Origin: Pyrus communis
Taxonomy: Eukaryota > Streptophyta > Magnoliopsida > Rosales > Rosaceae
Assembly (NCBI RefSeq): GCF_963583255.1
Contig: NC_084803.1
Span: forward strand, 11,444,122 to 11,508,121
Length of the DNA: 64,000 nt
Reading direction: 5' to 3'
In this document: positions 45,219 through 56,484 of the stretch, in pieces
How the letters are laid out: each line of letters starts with the position of its first letter
Numbering within the stretch: position 1 is the first letter of the stretch
Notes under the pieces: model-generated
Database searches by the model: none
What the model was told of the DNA's origin: nothing
The model's input: the letters and a program-made list of their open reading frames with translations, nothing else
Translations under genes and position numbers: made by a program

Positions 45219-45425
45219 AAGGTAAATCTCAGTTTACTATCCTTGAGTTTTGTGGTTTTCAACATTTAGTACAAGAAATTTTTTTCGTCCCAGAGTCATA
45301 TCTAAAGTGTTAATTTTAGGAAAGTCTCATATATCTGTTAGTCTAGCTGTTAAGTCTCCTGTTAACTAATAACATGGGGCCCATGTGGACAATGATTGGG
45401 CGCCATGTGTCATTAAGGGTCATGT
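45219..45425 (+). mobile_element. Mutator-like terminal segment, opposite orientation
   Basis: GGTAAATCTCAGTTTAC, TTTTCAACATTTAGTAC, TTTTTTTCGTCCCAGAGTCATA and TGGGCGCCATGTGTCATTAA match the reverse complement of 36660-36885. No second end and no transposase found nearby. Confidence 0.5.
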
Positions 45426-45689
45426 GGAAATTAAAAATTATAATAAAATATAATAAAAAAACCAAACTTTCAAAAACAAAAAAAATAAACCAAAATTTCA
45501 AATAAACCAAAAGATTTAATTTTTTTTTCAAAAAACTAAACAAATGAAAGATGACCTAGGGATGCAGGCCTTCCCTTTCCTCCACTCGCACCAACTCTTT
45601 TTCTTCTTCTCTTCAAGAGCCACCAAAGCTGATCTGAAAATCAGCACCACCACGGTCTCCCTCCCCTAGTCCTTCCGTACCTAACCCGA

Positions 45690-46515
45690 TTGCTTTGCTT
45701 GTCTTGCCATTCATTGCAAGCCCACAAATGATTGAAGTCCAAAGACTAGTCCATGCTCCCACATGTCGCATACATTTCTATAACCGCGGTACCAACAACT
45801 GCATCAGTTTTAATTCTGTTATATTCAATATACCTGTGAATCCATTCCCCTGGCTCTAATGCACCCAATCGAGCACAGCCTGTGAAGAGCAACCGCTGTA
45901 AATTTATCCCCTTTAACATTTTAGTTTGCATCTCTTGGAATAGAGCCGCCGTCTCGTCAAAATGGTAGTACAATTGTATTGTACATACATACCCATCAAA
46001 CAATTCTCTTGCCTCAGCAAACCTACACAATTTACAGAGCCAGATACCATACTAGTACAACGGAACACGTTTTCACCGGCATTTCATAAAAAATTCTCCG
46101 GCCTTCATTCAAACAACCACATTTATGCATTTCCAGTTCTAGTAGTGAATCCAAGTTCACTTTTAACATATTCATGAATTTTTTTACCAAGCTCCAAAAT
46201 TTTCAACGCTGTGCAAGCTGAAATGGTGCTTACAACCGTAGCTTCATCATGCTTCTCGTTGCTCTCACATTGCATCCCCCGAAACACATCCAAAGCCTCC
46301 TCAAACCTCATGCACCTAAGATACCTCGAGATTGTAACGTTCCAACAAAGCCTGTTTCTCTCAGGCATTTCATCAAACACCTGCTTGAAACTCTCAACCA
46401 TGTCAATGAGCGAGTTACACACATACACATCAAACCCAATTCCAGTTTTTACCCCAAACCCATGAACCTTCACCTTCCCGAACCTCTCCCAAGCATCCAA
46501 AGGCTTTGAAAACAA
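45690..46515 (-). pseudogene. PPR pseudogene copy E
   Basis: Minus-strand relic with the longest continuous PPR frames: 45746-46030 encodes AEARELFDGYV, FDETAALFQEMQTKMLKG, GCARLGALEPGEWIHRYIEY and DAVVGTAVIEMYATCGSMD; 46123-46515 encodes VKVHGFGVKTGIGFDVYVCN, FDEMPERN and EKHDEATVVSTISACTALKI. A frameshift near 46060-46120 and the missing segment after LIDM mark it as dead. Its flank through 48028 is the duplicate of 8116-9506. Confidence 0.82.
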
Positions 46516-46797
46516 ATGGTTGTTTCCGGCATTGGAAACTCGATGTGGGCAAGTCCTTTCTCTACTTCAAATGTCCACTACATCATCTGATTAGACAAAT
46601 ACACAATCATATGGATGATGTAAGTGTTGCACTTGATAAGTGTTTCTATCCTAAAAACCACTATGTAAAAAAAAATATAATAATAATAATTTAATGGGTA
46701 CCCTAACTTTGAAACTTCTAACAAATGAATAAGTACAAAATGCATTGACCAAAAAATGAAAAGAAGATGGAACATGGGCCTCTTGGCTAAACATTTA

Positions 46798-47662
46798 GGG
46801 TGTGTTTGTTGCATCGGACTATCTCGGATTGGACTAGCTTCAGGGACTAAGCTAGACTAGCTTAGATTAGACTAACTTAAACTAACTTAGTAAAGCGTTT
46901 GTGACAATGTCAGACTAAAAACAGAATAATTAATAAATTTTAATATTATATTATTTAATCCCTTTTTATTAATATTTTATTATTAATTATCTCTTCTTCT
47001 TTTCTTTTTTTGAGAACTTTCCTCTTCGAAAACCAATTCCACAATTTGAGATGAGATCAAAACAACTCCAATTCCACAATTGCAGAGTGTCCTGCTGACG
47101 AAATAGTGTCTCAAATCCAACTCTAATTCCACAAATCAGAGCGTCTCAGCCTGCTGCCTCCATCTTCTTCGCCGGTCCTAGAGTCTTAGCATCTCAGGCG
47201 ACGACCCTAAGCCGCTTTGCCGTCTTCATCGCCATCGTGGACGTCAGTGTTCTTGAGTTTCCAGATTCCTCCATCGCAATCATGTTCCTCACCCACTACT
47301 GGTTCATAAAGATATTGTGATTTGGGTTTCAACGAAACCATCTGCAGTGATATGTGTCTATGACAGTTGGAGGCGGTAGAGGTTATAGAACTTGTCGAAG
47401 GAGGAATAGGTGGAAGATTGGCAGAGAAGGAAGACGGAAGAGGGGGATCTAGGACTTAGACGAGGAGAAGACGACAGAGAAGGAAACAGTCTTAGCAGTC
47501 CGGCCGAATTTGGGGTTCTTGGCTAAGAACTCCCAGTGAAGTCATTAATCCGAGTGAGTCTCATCTAATCCCATTAAACTTAATCCTTGTGCAGACCAAA
47601 TATGAGATTACCCTAGCAATTAGTCTAGTCTAGTCCAGTCCCAAGGTCAAACAAACACATCC
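46798..47662. mobile_element. PIF/Harbinger-type MITE, copy 2
   Basis: 865 bp with GGGTGTGTTTGTT and, inverted, GGATGTGTTTGTT ends and TTA at 46795-46797 and 47663-47665. It sits in the same place relative to the PPR relic as copy 1, so it was inserted before the segmental duplication. Confidence 0.87.
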
Positions 47663-48028
47663 TTAATAAATTAGAATGTGGCCTCGCGTAATTCACATTC
47701 TCTTTGTGTCACCTCTCATTAGAGCACTTCCAGCGTGGTGGAGGCCCCGTAGGGCTATCCATTTAGTGAACAGTAACTGCCCTTAATGAACAGTTACCGC
47801 TTTTTGCATCTCCACCCCTACACTGAATAGCCCTGGCAATTGGTAATAAAATATTATTATTATTTTTATATGAAAAGCCCCAAAATATTGCAATCCGGAA
47901 CAAATCCTGCAAATTTCAACAACAACTAGTAAGATTTAAATTAAAAAAACTAAAAAAATCAACCCAGAATCGAAAAACCCACAAGGGTTTAACAAAGATT
48001 TAGAGAAAATAACCAAAAACCCACATAC

Positions 48029-48186
48029 CTTTTTGGTTTCAAATTCATCGAAACAAGTCGAATCACCGGGTTGAATCTATGCCGGAAAAAGCAGAGAAGC
48101 ATAAAGCAGACAGCAGAGCAAGCAACAGTTAAAATCCAGAGCTTCGACGGAGCCCCAAACACCACCAAATCAAAGCTAGCCGACAT
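48029..48186 (-). other. First-exon-like fragment with one TM helix
   Basis: ATG 48186 (minus strand) opens MSASFDLVVFGAPSKLWIL, a hydrophobic stretch of about 20 residues (LWILTVACSAVCFMLLCFF), then RHRFNPVIRLVSMNLKPK, and ends at AAAAAG|GTATGTGG. A short cytosolic segment, one membrane helix and a clean donor look like exon 1 of a real membrane protein. I do not recognise the family. No exon 2 is visible: downstream is the repeat shared with 9148-9506. Confidence 0.45.
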
Positions 48187-48609
48187 AAAATCTCTCCACG
48201 CAGCCTTCTCTTTCGCTTTCCTCCGTTCCTTAGAGAAAACCCAAATCCAAAACCTTATGTAGAACTCTGTGAGAAAAGATAAAGAGAGGGAGCCAAAGCG
48301 AAAGAATGACGACATCTCGACGCCACGTCAGCCCACGTCAGACTGCCTTCGGGCGCTTGGGTTGGCACGAATCCACGGGCCTTTCCCTCGAGCTTGCTCG
48401 GGCTCACCCGCCAGCACACGCTGGGCTTCATCACTCGGGCATTCAAGCCTTGTTCCTTAGCCTATCCCTCGAGCTGGAGCTCCCGCTGGAGCTACTCTTA
48501 GTGGAATCCAAACCTCCTTTTTTTTGGCTTTTTTCCCATTCCTTATTCTTTATCATTTTTGTCGTAATTATTTTCCAAAACATAAAAAGGAGAATTATTT
48601 TATTTTTAA

Positions 48610-48745
48610 AACAAATAATATTATCTAGAGGAAAGGTGGATTAGTCTCCTAATGGGCTAGCAATAATGTGGTTCAAATTCGTTTTTGACGAAAATTGAAC
48701 CTAATACCTTTCACTTACATATAAAAAAGAATATCACTAAACCGT
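48610..48745 (-). repeat. SINE-like relic
   Basis: ATATTATCTAGAGG, TAATGGGCTAGCAATAATGTG, AAATTCGTTTTTGACGAA and TGAACCTAATACCTTTCACTTAC match 20452-20600 and 12240-12310. Reverse complement contains TAGGTTCAATTTTC, a B-box-like sequence. Confidence 0.5.
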
Positions 48746-48958
48746 AATAGTAAATTTCTCCAGTGCAATAATTTATAGCGTAGGCTTTCCCTCAGGCGAG
48801 GCCTTAAGCTGGCACCCCTTCTAAAAGCAAGTCTAGCCGGGGCTTGTGCCCGATGGACCGTGGATTGCACAGGATCCAATTGCTGGGGCAATGAACTCCA
48901 GCCCATGCGGGCTTTAGCGCCAGAGGGGGCCCGAGGGACGGGCCCGACACGATATTTT

Positions 48959-49013
48959 TTTTGCTCTGAATTCGAATTGGGTATTTTAGCTAGGGACAAT
49001 GTCTGAAATTAGA
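48959..49013 (+). pseudogene. Second, tiny GFT1-like 5' fragment
   Basis: TTGCTCTGAATTCGAATTGG and the following GTATTTTAGCTAGGGACAATGTCTGAAATTAGA match 43048-43101, the leader and first codons of the transporter pseudogene. After 49013 the sequence turns into a MITE-like end (GACCAACTCCAACC). Confidence 0.75.
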
Positions 49014-49090
49014 CCAACTCCAACCTTTGAAATAAATCTCAAAACTTTCCTTATATTTCCCCCATTTTATTCCAATTATTTATCAAATTT

Positions 49091-49467
49091 GTAAATTGTA
49101 GCAATGGTCATTCAACTTTAATCAAATTAGAGCAATGGTCCCTCAACAAAAAATTCATTACCATTATTCCCTCCAACTCATCAAAATATGTAGTTATGAT
49201 CATTTTCGTCAACTTTATCAAAATGAGTTATGTTGGAAGGATTATTGCTATAATTAGATTAAAGTTGAGGGACTTTTAATTCAATTGAATTAAAGTTAAA
49301 AGACTATTTCTCCAATTGAATTCAAGTTGGAGGATCAATGGTAATAGATTTTTAGTTGAAGAACCCTGCATGTTTTGATGAATTGAGGAACCAATGATAA
49401 TGAATTTTTAGTTGAGAGACTATTACTCCAATTAAGTTAAAGTTAAAAGACTGTTACTACAATTTAC
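49091..49467. mobile_element. Long-TIR foldback element (377 bp)
   Basis: Both ends of about 100 bp are inverted copies (GTAAATTGTAGCAATGGTC / GTAAATTGTAGTAACAGTC; ACAAAAAATTCATTACCATT / ACTAAAAATTCATTATCATT). The middle repeats similar GAGGGAC/GGACTATT words. Fits a Mutator-type MITE; no duplication confirmed. Confidence 0.75.
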
Positions 49468-51295
49468 TCTTATTAGTTTGTTTCAAAGAGTTTTACTGTT
49501 GTTAAAACTCTTCAATGTAAAGTCTATAGATACTGGGGTACAAACAGAAGTAATTCATCTAGCAAAATCACCCCTTCTTGTTTTCTTTCTTTTCATTCCT
49601 TGCGGCTGCTCTGCTTGCTTAATGCCTCCAACATCCCCCACTCCTTTCTGTCCCCTTGCTTTTCAATTATTTCCGCCTTTCCTCATTTGTTTATTATTTT
49701 CCATGCCCTTTCTGTCCTTTTATTCCTTTCTTTCCCTCCTTTTCTTCTCTTTCCATTTGCACTTTCACTTCTCTTTCTTCTCCAGCCGCCTACCTCCCTC
49801 TTGTCCTTTCTTTTATTCCTTCCTTCCGCCTTTTCTTCCATCATGCTTAGACTCCCAACATAGAAAATATTAATTCGTTCAACTTTCGGCTACTGGAGTC
49901 CAACTGGAGTGTAGGTTTAATTAATAAACCAAATGGAACACATATTTTAATACTTGGTTACGTATGGAGAAATTTTTTCATTGTGATAAAAGTATGAATA
50001 ATACATTATATATTTTTATGTAAGTGATGAAAAATTGTATTTTATTTTTTCATCAAAATTAATTCTATTACTTCTGGAAACACAATATAACAAAAGTAAC
50101 ACAAAAACCAAAAAACTTCCAGATGAACAAGACAAAAATGGAAAGTAAAAGGGGGCAAAATATATAGTATAGACTAGCAATGGTGCCCGCGCTGCGGATC
50201 TGAACATAAAAGAAGAAAACAACCAGTGCAAACTTGTAATGGATAGTTTGTAATTAACAGGTTTTTAGTATGTTCATACTATTTAAACACAGAAAATATA
50301 ATAAGAAAAAGAAGCAGAATGTTGGCAGAAAGTGATGTAATTTGCACTATACCTATAGTTCAAGTCTGTGTAATCAATTTTAATTGTGAACACCGGTAAC
50401 ATATATAACTTAGAGAACAAAAAACAGCAGAAACTGAAGAAGAAAATGATGTGCACATAGAATATACTGCAGTAACTATAAATTAAGGTTAGAAGTGTTT
50501 TGATATTGATACAAATTTGTGGTGGAGAATCATGCATAAGAGGATATGCAAAGAGTTATAAATATTAAACACAAAATGAACAAAATATTTTTACAAAGTT
50601 CTCTAAGTACATATAATTTACAGAAAAGACATTATCAAATGCCTTATCATCAGCATACAAAAAATGATTTACCTCGCATTCCCCTTTGACAGTTAGTGCT
50701 TCACTGGCATGACTACTTGAACAAAAAAATATTGTAAAAGAGCACACTATTTATATACACAAAAAGTATGGGGAATTGATGTGAGGATCTACTATTTACA
50801 CACAAAAATTTGTCAACTGATACTTGTTTGTTTTGGATTACAGATGCCAACATTCTTTAAGACATGAGCAAAACAACATCACAATTGCAAAGGAAAAACA
50901 AAAACTCCAAAGCAAAACAAAATGGAAAGCAAAAAGCACAACAAAAATGAGGACCAAACTTACAAACCCAGATTGAGCACCGAAGTTACAAATTTAGATT
51001 TGCAAGCAGCAACTACCAAAAGAGGAGAAAAAACATAAGCCCGAAGCTAAAAAAAAGAAGAAAAGAAAAGAAAATATGACAGCAAACATGCAGCAAAGAG
51101 AAGAGAAATAAAAGAGAAGAGCTTACAAGCCCAAATTTGCAAGCAGCGACACAGAGAGGGGAGAAAACGCTGAAGTCGAAACCAAAAAGAAAGACAAATG
51201 AGAGAGGAAACGTGCAGAAAAAAAAAGAAAAAAAAAAGCGAAGAGCTAAAAAACCAAATGCATGGGATCATTAACACGTGGTTTGCCCTAGCCAA

Positions 51296-51305
<10 letters not shown>
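49468..51305. other. Low-complexity DNA without genes
   Basis: 49560-49860 is a pyrimidine-rich run (TTTCTTTCCTCC-like) that opens long but meaningless ORFs. 50160-50200 has CTAGCAATGGTGCCCGCGC, a transposon-like end. No gene seen. Confidence 0.5.
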
Positions 51306-51326
<21 letters not shown>

Positions 51327-51408
51327 TTAATCTTTTTGTTTTTCTCCCACCTCGCATCATGACCTTGGACTATCTTTTATGCCCTGCTAAATATATATTT
51401 ATACATAC

Positions 51409-51440
<32 letters not shown>

Positions 51441-51777
51441 TTCTGCCCCTTCGCATTTATTATCTTTTTTTTCGAGGAATGAGCTTTTGGTTAGTGCCAC
51501 CAGGCAACTGCAAGGCATCCACCTTTTCCTCTGTCTGCCTCTCAAATGGAAGAGGATGATCAACACGTGGCATAATGTAAACCAAAACATGCTTATATAT
51601 ATATAAATATAAATATATATATATATTTCTATCACCGTGCATTTATTATCTTTTTTCAAGGACTGGGCTTTGGTTACTGCCATCGGGCAACTGCAAGGCA
51701 TCCATCTTTAACTCTATCTGCCTCTCAAATGGAAGAGGATGATCAACACATGGCGTAATGTAAACCAAAACATGCTG

Positions 51778-51823
<46 letters not shown>

Positions 51824-51860
51824 CCATCACCGTGCATTTATTATCTCTTTTTCGAGGAAC
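51306..51860. repeat. TA microsatellites and tandem repeat of about 190 bp
   Basis: TA runs lie at 51306-51327, 51419-51441, 51593-51627 and 51779-51821. Between them GCATTTATTATCTTTTTT, GGCAACTGCAAGGCATCCA and AAATGGAAGAGGATGATCAA repeat with a spacing of 186-195 bp (starts near 51453, 51639, 51834; the third is partial). Further TA/TG runs lie at 52238-52279. Confidence 0.85.
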
Positions 51861-52287
51861 GAAGAGCACAGTGACCTGAAACAACACAGAAGCAAATCAT
51901 ACAACCAAACAATAGATCTAAGGATATAAACAAAACACCCAAAATTACAAAAACTAAATTCCAAAAAACATAAAGCAACGCATTTTGAAACGAAAAACAC
52001 AAATAAATCATCGACCCAACAGCTAATCTAATCATATAAAGAAAATACCCAAAATAAGGAAAAAAAAAAAAACTTCCACAAATCCCACCTCAACACGAAA
52101 AACTACCAGAAAAAAAAAAAAGTGTAAAAAAATACTCACCAACAAACGACGATGGACCTTAGAGGTAACCAATCCACCCTGATAAAATGGAAAAACCAAC
52201 AAAGACGAAAATTAATAGAAACAAATTATTGAAATAATATAATATATATATATATATATGTGTGTGTATATATATATAATTTGTCTT

Positions 52288-52780
52288 TCAGGGAAAGGAG
52301 GAGGATTCTAGGTTGGAGAAAGCAAGGAGCAGGGAGAAAAAGGAGGGTGCCCAAAAAAGCAAAACGATTCTAGGGTTTGATGGAGCCTGCAGCCAGTTGA
52401 AGCGGTGGAAAGGATGAACACCGAGTCGAAGAGAAAGAGGGAAGAAGCAGCGTGACCCACGCGTCCTATTTTGCTCTCCGTTTGAGAGCAAAGCAATAGG
52501 AAAGGGCACAGGTACGCGTGGGCAAAAATTGGAGGGATTGTGAAAAACGATGTGTGGAAGAAAGGAAATACGTGATGAACAGTGATGGGGAACTGTTCGA
52601 GATGCATGATATTGTGTTTTTTAATAATTTTTTTTCTGGTGACAGACGCTCTCTCTCATAATCCATGCTCATCTTTTGTTTCTCTCTCTTTCTTTTTCAC
52701 TTTTTCTATTCTTTTTTTTTTGGCATGTTCCAGATTTTTGTTTTTTTAATAATTTTTTAGTGGAAAAGCATGCATCATTG
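52288..52780. other. Non-coding, repeat-flanked DNA
   Basis: ORFs on the minus strand here are serine/phenylalanine rich without domain signal. Nothing further seen. Confidence 0.4.
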
Positions 52781-52786
52781 CTGCCA

Positions 52787-52975
52787 GAAAAAACGCTGAA
52801 ATCGAGGAGGGAGTCTGAATGAAAAAAAAGAATGATGCAAGGTGTGAATTATGTAAGAAAAAAACGCTGAAATCGAGGAGGGAGTCTGAATGAAAAAAAA
52901 GAATGATGCAAGGTGTGAATTATGTAAGAAAAAAACGCTGGAATCGAGGAGGGAGTCTGAATGAAAAAAAAAGAT
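52787..52975. repeat. 71-bp minisatellite, about 2.5 units
   Basis: AAAAACGCTGAAATCGAGGA, GGGAGTCTGAATGAAAAAAA and GATGCAAGGTGTGAATTATG recur with CGCTG at 52794, 52865 and 52936. The antisense ORFs with repeated FSFRLPPRFQRFF are products of this repeat. Confidence 0.9.
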
Positions 52976-53174
52976 ACACAGGATACCAATACATGTGCAA
53001 CATGGCAGAAACCAACTGTTGCTGAAAAGATACGCACGAAGCAAGGAAGAGAAACGGAAGAAAGCAAAGAAGCCAGGGGCAGATCCGTCCGCACACTATT
53101 GCTGAACAGTGCCAGAAACCAACTGGATTTTAGTATATATAATTTTGGCCCATCATGTAGCACCATTTAAAGAG

Positions 53175-54184
53175 GATTGACTAACATGCAGCTTTTAGAC
53201 TGCCACGTGATTTCTTTATACTAATGCCACAATGAAGTTATGGTTTATATTGGGAAATTAATATTTTTTAAGAGTGTTTAGGAAGAATGGTGGGTGGTTG
53301 GGAAGTGGGTTCCAAAATAATTTTTATTTTTAAATTTCATTCGGACTTTCTATGCAGCCTCAGATTGACAGATTCAATATACTATCAAAGTTCCTATTCC
53401 ATTGTGGGAAACAAAACTAAAATATTAAAAATGTCTGCTGTGGTTTGTGGAACCAATTAATGGATACAAATATATATTCAATAGTAGAACTGAATTTTTT
53501 TTTTTATTTCTTACATAGATATATTTACATTAAGAATTTGAGAGAATAAATTGTGTTGCGAATTTATCATTGTTGAAATTTGAATATAGAACTTCTCATT
53601 TATAAGTAAAATAAATATCACTAAACAGTAATAGTACGTGAAACTAAATTATTAAGATGATACTCAAAATAAGCTTTTTTTACCTTGTTAATAATTTTTT
53701 TAATTTGTGGCTGTATATGCTTACAAATACCGATCAACCCAAGTTATATAAGAGTATCTTCAAAAGAGATATCAAATTCTAGGTGGAGATGACTGTGCAT
53801 ATTTAACATCAAAAATCTTTTCAATAGAAGTTTTATTTGCTTACTGGATTTAAAGTTTTTGTGTTTAGAAGTAAAATTTGACATCAATGTCAAATTTATT
53901 ATTTATTAGTCTAATTGCAGATCCCTTATTTCACTAACATTTCAACCAATAAAATTTTGTTTAAACAAATTTTCTAATAAATACAACTATTTAAAGCGCT
54001 AGATTTATTAAAAATAATATTTGACAACTCAGTTAGAGAAATATAAAATTTGATATAAGAACAGTGAATTATTAAAACCCAATAGTGAATTGGATCATAA
54101 ATTCAATTTTAGTATATATTCTTTATCGCAATTAGGTGATGCGAATTATTCAACCATTTACTACATGATTTTGAAATTTTAATT
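53175..54184. other. AT-rich DNA, part duplicated
   Basis: 53175-53330 matches 44795-45120. The rest shows no gene or boundary. Confidence 0.45.
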
Positions 54185-55148
54185 TCCAAAACCTGCATAC
54201 GGGTTATAGGCCATAAAAAAGAATTGCTTAGTTAAATTAGTAGTCAACGGACCTAAATCGATTAGTATAATGGTCTTATATCTAATTAACCCTAATACTA
54301 AACAGGTAGAAGATGAAACACTCCAATTCAGAAAAAGAAGAGAATAAAATCCCAGGCGAAACCACTAAATTCAAACTTGGTTGTCTTGGTTTGTACGTGA
54401 AGATAATGTAATAGACTCTCTCTAATTTTGTGCTGGTTTCTTTCCTCCTCCGTGCCTCTTTCCCTTACCCTTCATAGAACCTCAGTTTTCCCATTGATCA
54501 ACGATGGCGTTACTAGCACTAAGTACCGTCTAAAGTGGAACTATAAGCTCATCGGTTGAGGTATAGTTTGTCCTTTTTCCGTTGAACGCCTTTTTTTCTC
54601 CGAAGGCAGTTTTCGCCCAATCTTCAATTTTAGCCATCTAGTATTCAGATCGTGTGGCCACGAGTGACTTCGTGGTTTAAACTACCTTGCTTTTCTTCAA
54701 AAAGCAGCTCCGCTTTTCCACCTTTCTATTACCGTAAGAATAGGTGCATCCTTCAAGGGGATGCAAGTATTATCCTTTAATTAATCTCAAGAGTAACATT
54801 ATACTTATTATATTTTTCATATCACATTGTATCACATTTTTAATATATGTATAACTTATCAATACATGTGGAACCGTTTTTATTAGAAAGATGGTATAAA
54901 TATAATATAAAAATGATAAAAGTAGCATTTCTGGGTAATGCTAGAGCTGAATTAAAATTGTGGTGCTTTAAAAAAAATAACTTATTAAAAAATATGGAGT
55001 ATTAAATGTGTTTAGAAAATTAAAAAAAAATGTTACTAGCTGCTCAACTCCGAGAACTTCGGTCCGTGGTGCGGACGCGTAGATATTCGCTAGAACGGTG
55101 TGAACACCACTAGCCGCTTTTACCAACTATCGTGTCCTTCTACTTTGG
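54185..55148 (+). other. TNL promoter-side relic, broken by transposon
   Basis: It matches 15125-16400 and ends with GAGAACTTCGGTCC ... CGCTTTTACCAAC and CTACTTTGG. The promoter resumes at 57660 (GGTTGAACGCGGTTTCATC), which is contiguous in the intact TNL (29735-29755). Confidence 0.7.
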
Positions 55149-55464
55149 GTACCGTTTGGTACGCAGACGGAACGGGACGGGACGGAACAGAACGGGACGG
55201 GACAGGACGGGACGGGGCAGAATGAAGGTTCCTTGTTATGTTTGGTATGCGCAGGACGAAACGGAACAATTGTTCCGTTCTGCGTTTGGTACGCGCTGGA
55301 CGGAACGGAACCAAAAAATTAAATGACTAACTTGCCCATGCATCATCATATGCCTTACAATGAGCACTAGAAAGCCCCAGTTAATTAAAAACCAGAAAAC
55401 TTTCAACAAGCTATCAATCCCAGATTGTCTTGGATGTAAGCTGCACAGAGGTTAAAGGCAGGAC

Positions 55465-56484
55465 TAGGGGTGGTTCGGTATGGGATCCCATACCGAAACC
55501 CTTGTCCCGATTCCCAAACCGAAATTTTTGGGAATCCCAAATTCAATACCAATCCCAAACCAAATTTTCGGGAATCCCAATTTTCGGGAATCCCGAAATA
55601 ATTTCGGGATTTCGGGACAAATCGGGAATCCCAAAATGTTTTTGGGCTTTTGGACTAAAATTTGACATATTATGTTTTTGGGCTAAAATTTGACATATTA
55701 TGTTTTTGGGCTAAAATTAAGTTTCAATCTACCCACTACCCATTTGTGCACAAAGTTTTTGGGCTAATGCCATCTCACCCCACATTCCAACTTTGATTCC
55801 TCCTCCACATAGTTGTAATTAAATGAAAATTTTGGCGGCGCCCATGTCTGAAAGAACAACTATATTGTGTACTCGAAAACAAAAGAAAAAAATTTGAGCT
55901 CAACTAATTGCATGCCTTGTACCCACCTTGTCCGTGTATATATATACAATATATGTATACTGATATGTTCATGCATGCATAATGGTCTTTGCTCCTTTGT
56001 TTCCTTGATTTGCCTAGGTATGCAGGAAACTAATATCCACATATTAATCACACTAGTGGCTAGGTATGCAGGAAACTAATATCTAAAGATTAATCACACT
56101 AGTGGCTAGGTATGCAGGAAACTAATATCCAAAGATTAATCACATTAGTTGAGACAACTGGAATATAGAAACAAACAAATTGAACAAACAAACATTAGTT
56201 ATTTAGTTGAGACAAAGATTAATCACACTAGTGGCTACCAATACCATTAATTAAAAAATAATTCTCTTATAATTAAAAAATAATATATATATAATATTTA
56301 TTTCTATTCGGTATGGGAATACCGAAAAAATGGAGATGTAATCCCGAATCCCATACCGAAAATTTCGGTTTGGTTCGGGATGACATACCGAAATTTTCGG
56401 GAATTTTGGTTTGGGATTTTTTTGGTTTGGGATCGGGATTTTTTCGGTTTGGTTTGGGATTTTTGAGATTTTTTTCCAGCCCTA
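55465..56484. mobile_element. hAT-type element nested in the 2.5-kb element
   Basis: Ends TAGGGGTGG and CCAGCCCTA with a perfect 8-bp duplication GGCAGGAC at 55457-55464 and 56485-56492. Inner arms are palindromic runs of CGGTATGGGA and TCCCATACCG. 1020 bp, no transposase. Confidence 0.92.
56028..56150. repeat. Short tandem repeat in the hAT element
   Basis: GGTATGCAGGAAACTAATAT with ATTAATCACACTAGTGGCTA recurs at about 56016, 56058 and 56108, roughly 50 bp apart. Confidence 0.75.

Noticed and set aside
49478..49873. 131-aa ORF with hydrophobic, phenylalanine-rich stretches
   Set aside because: Product of a pyrimidine-rich tract; three overlapping frames look equally hydrophobic.
51399..51837. 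ORFs with IYIYIY runs
   Set aside because: Translated TA microsatellite.
52775..53166. Repetitive ORFs with FSFRLPPRFQRF
   Set aside because: Translated 71-bp minisatellite.
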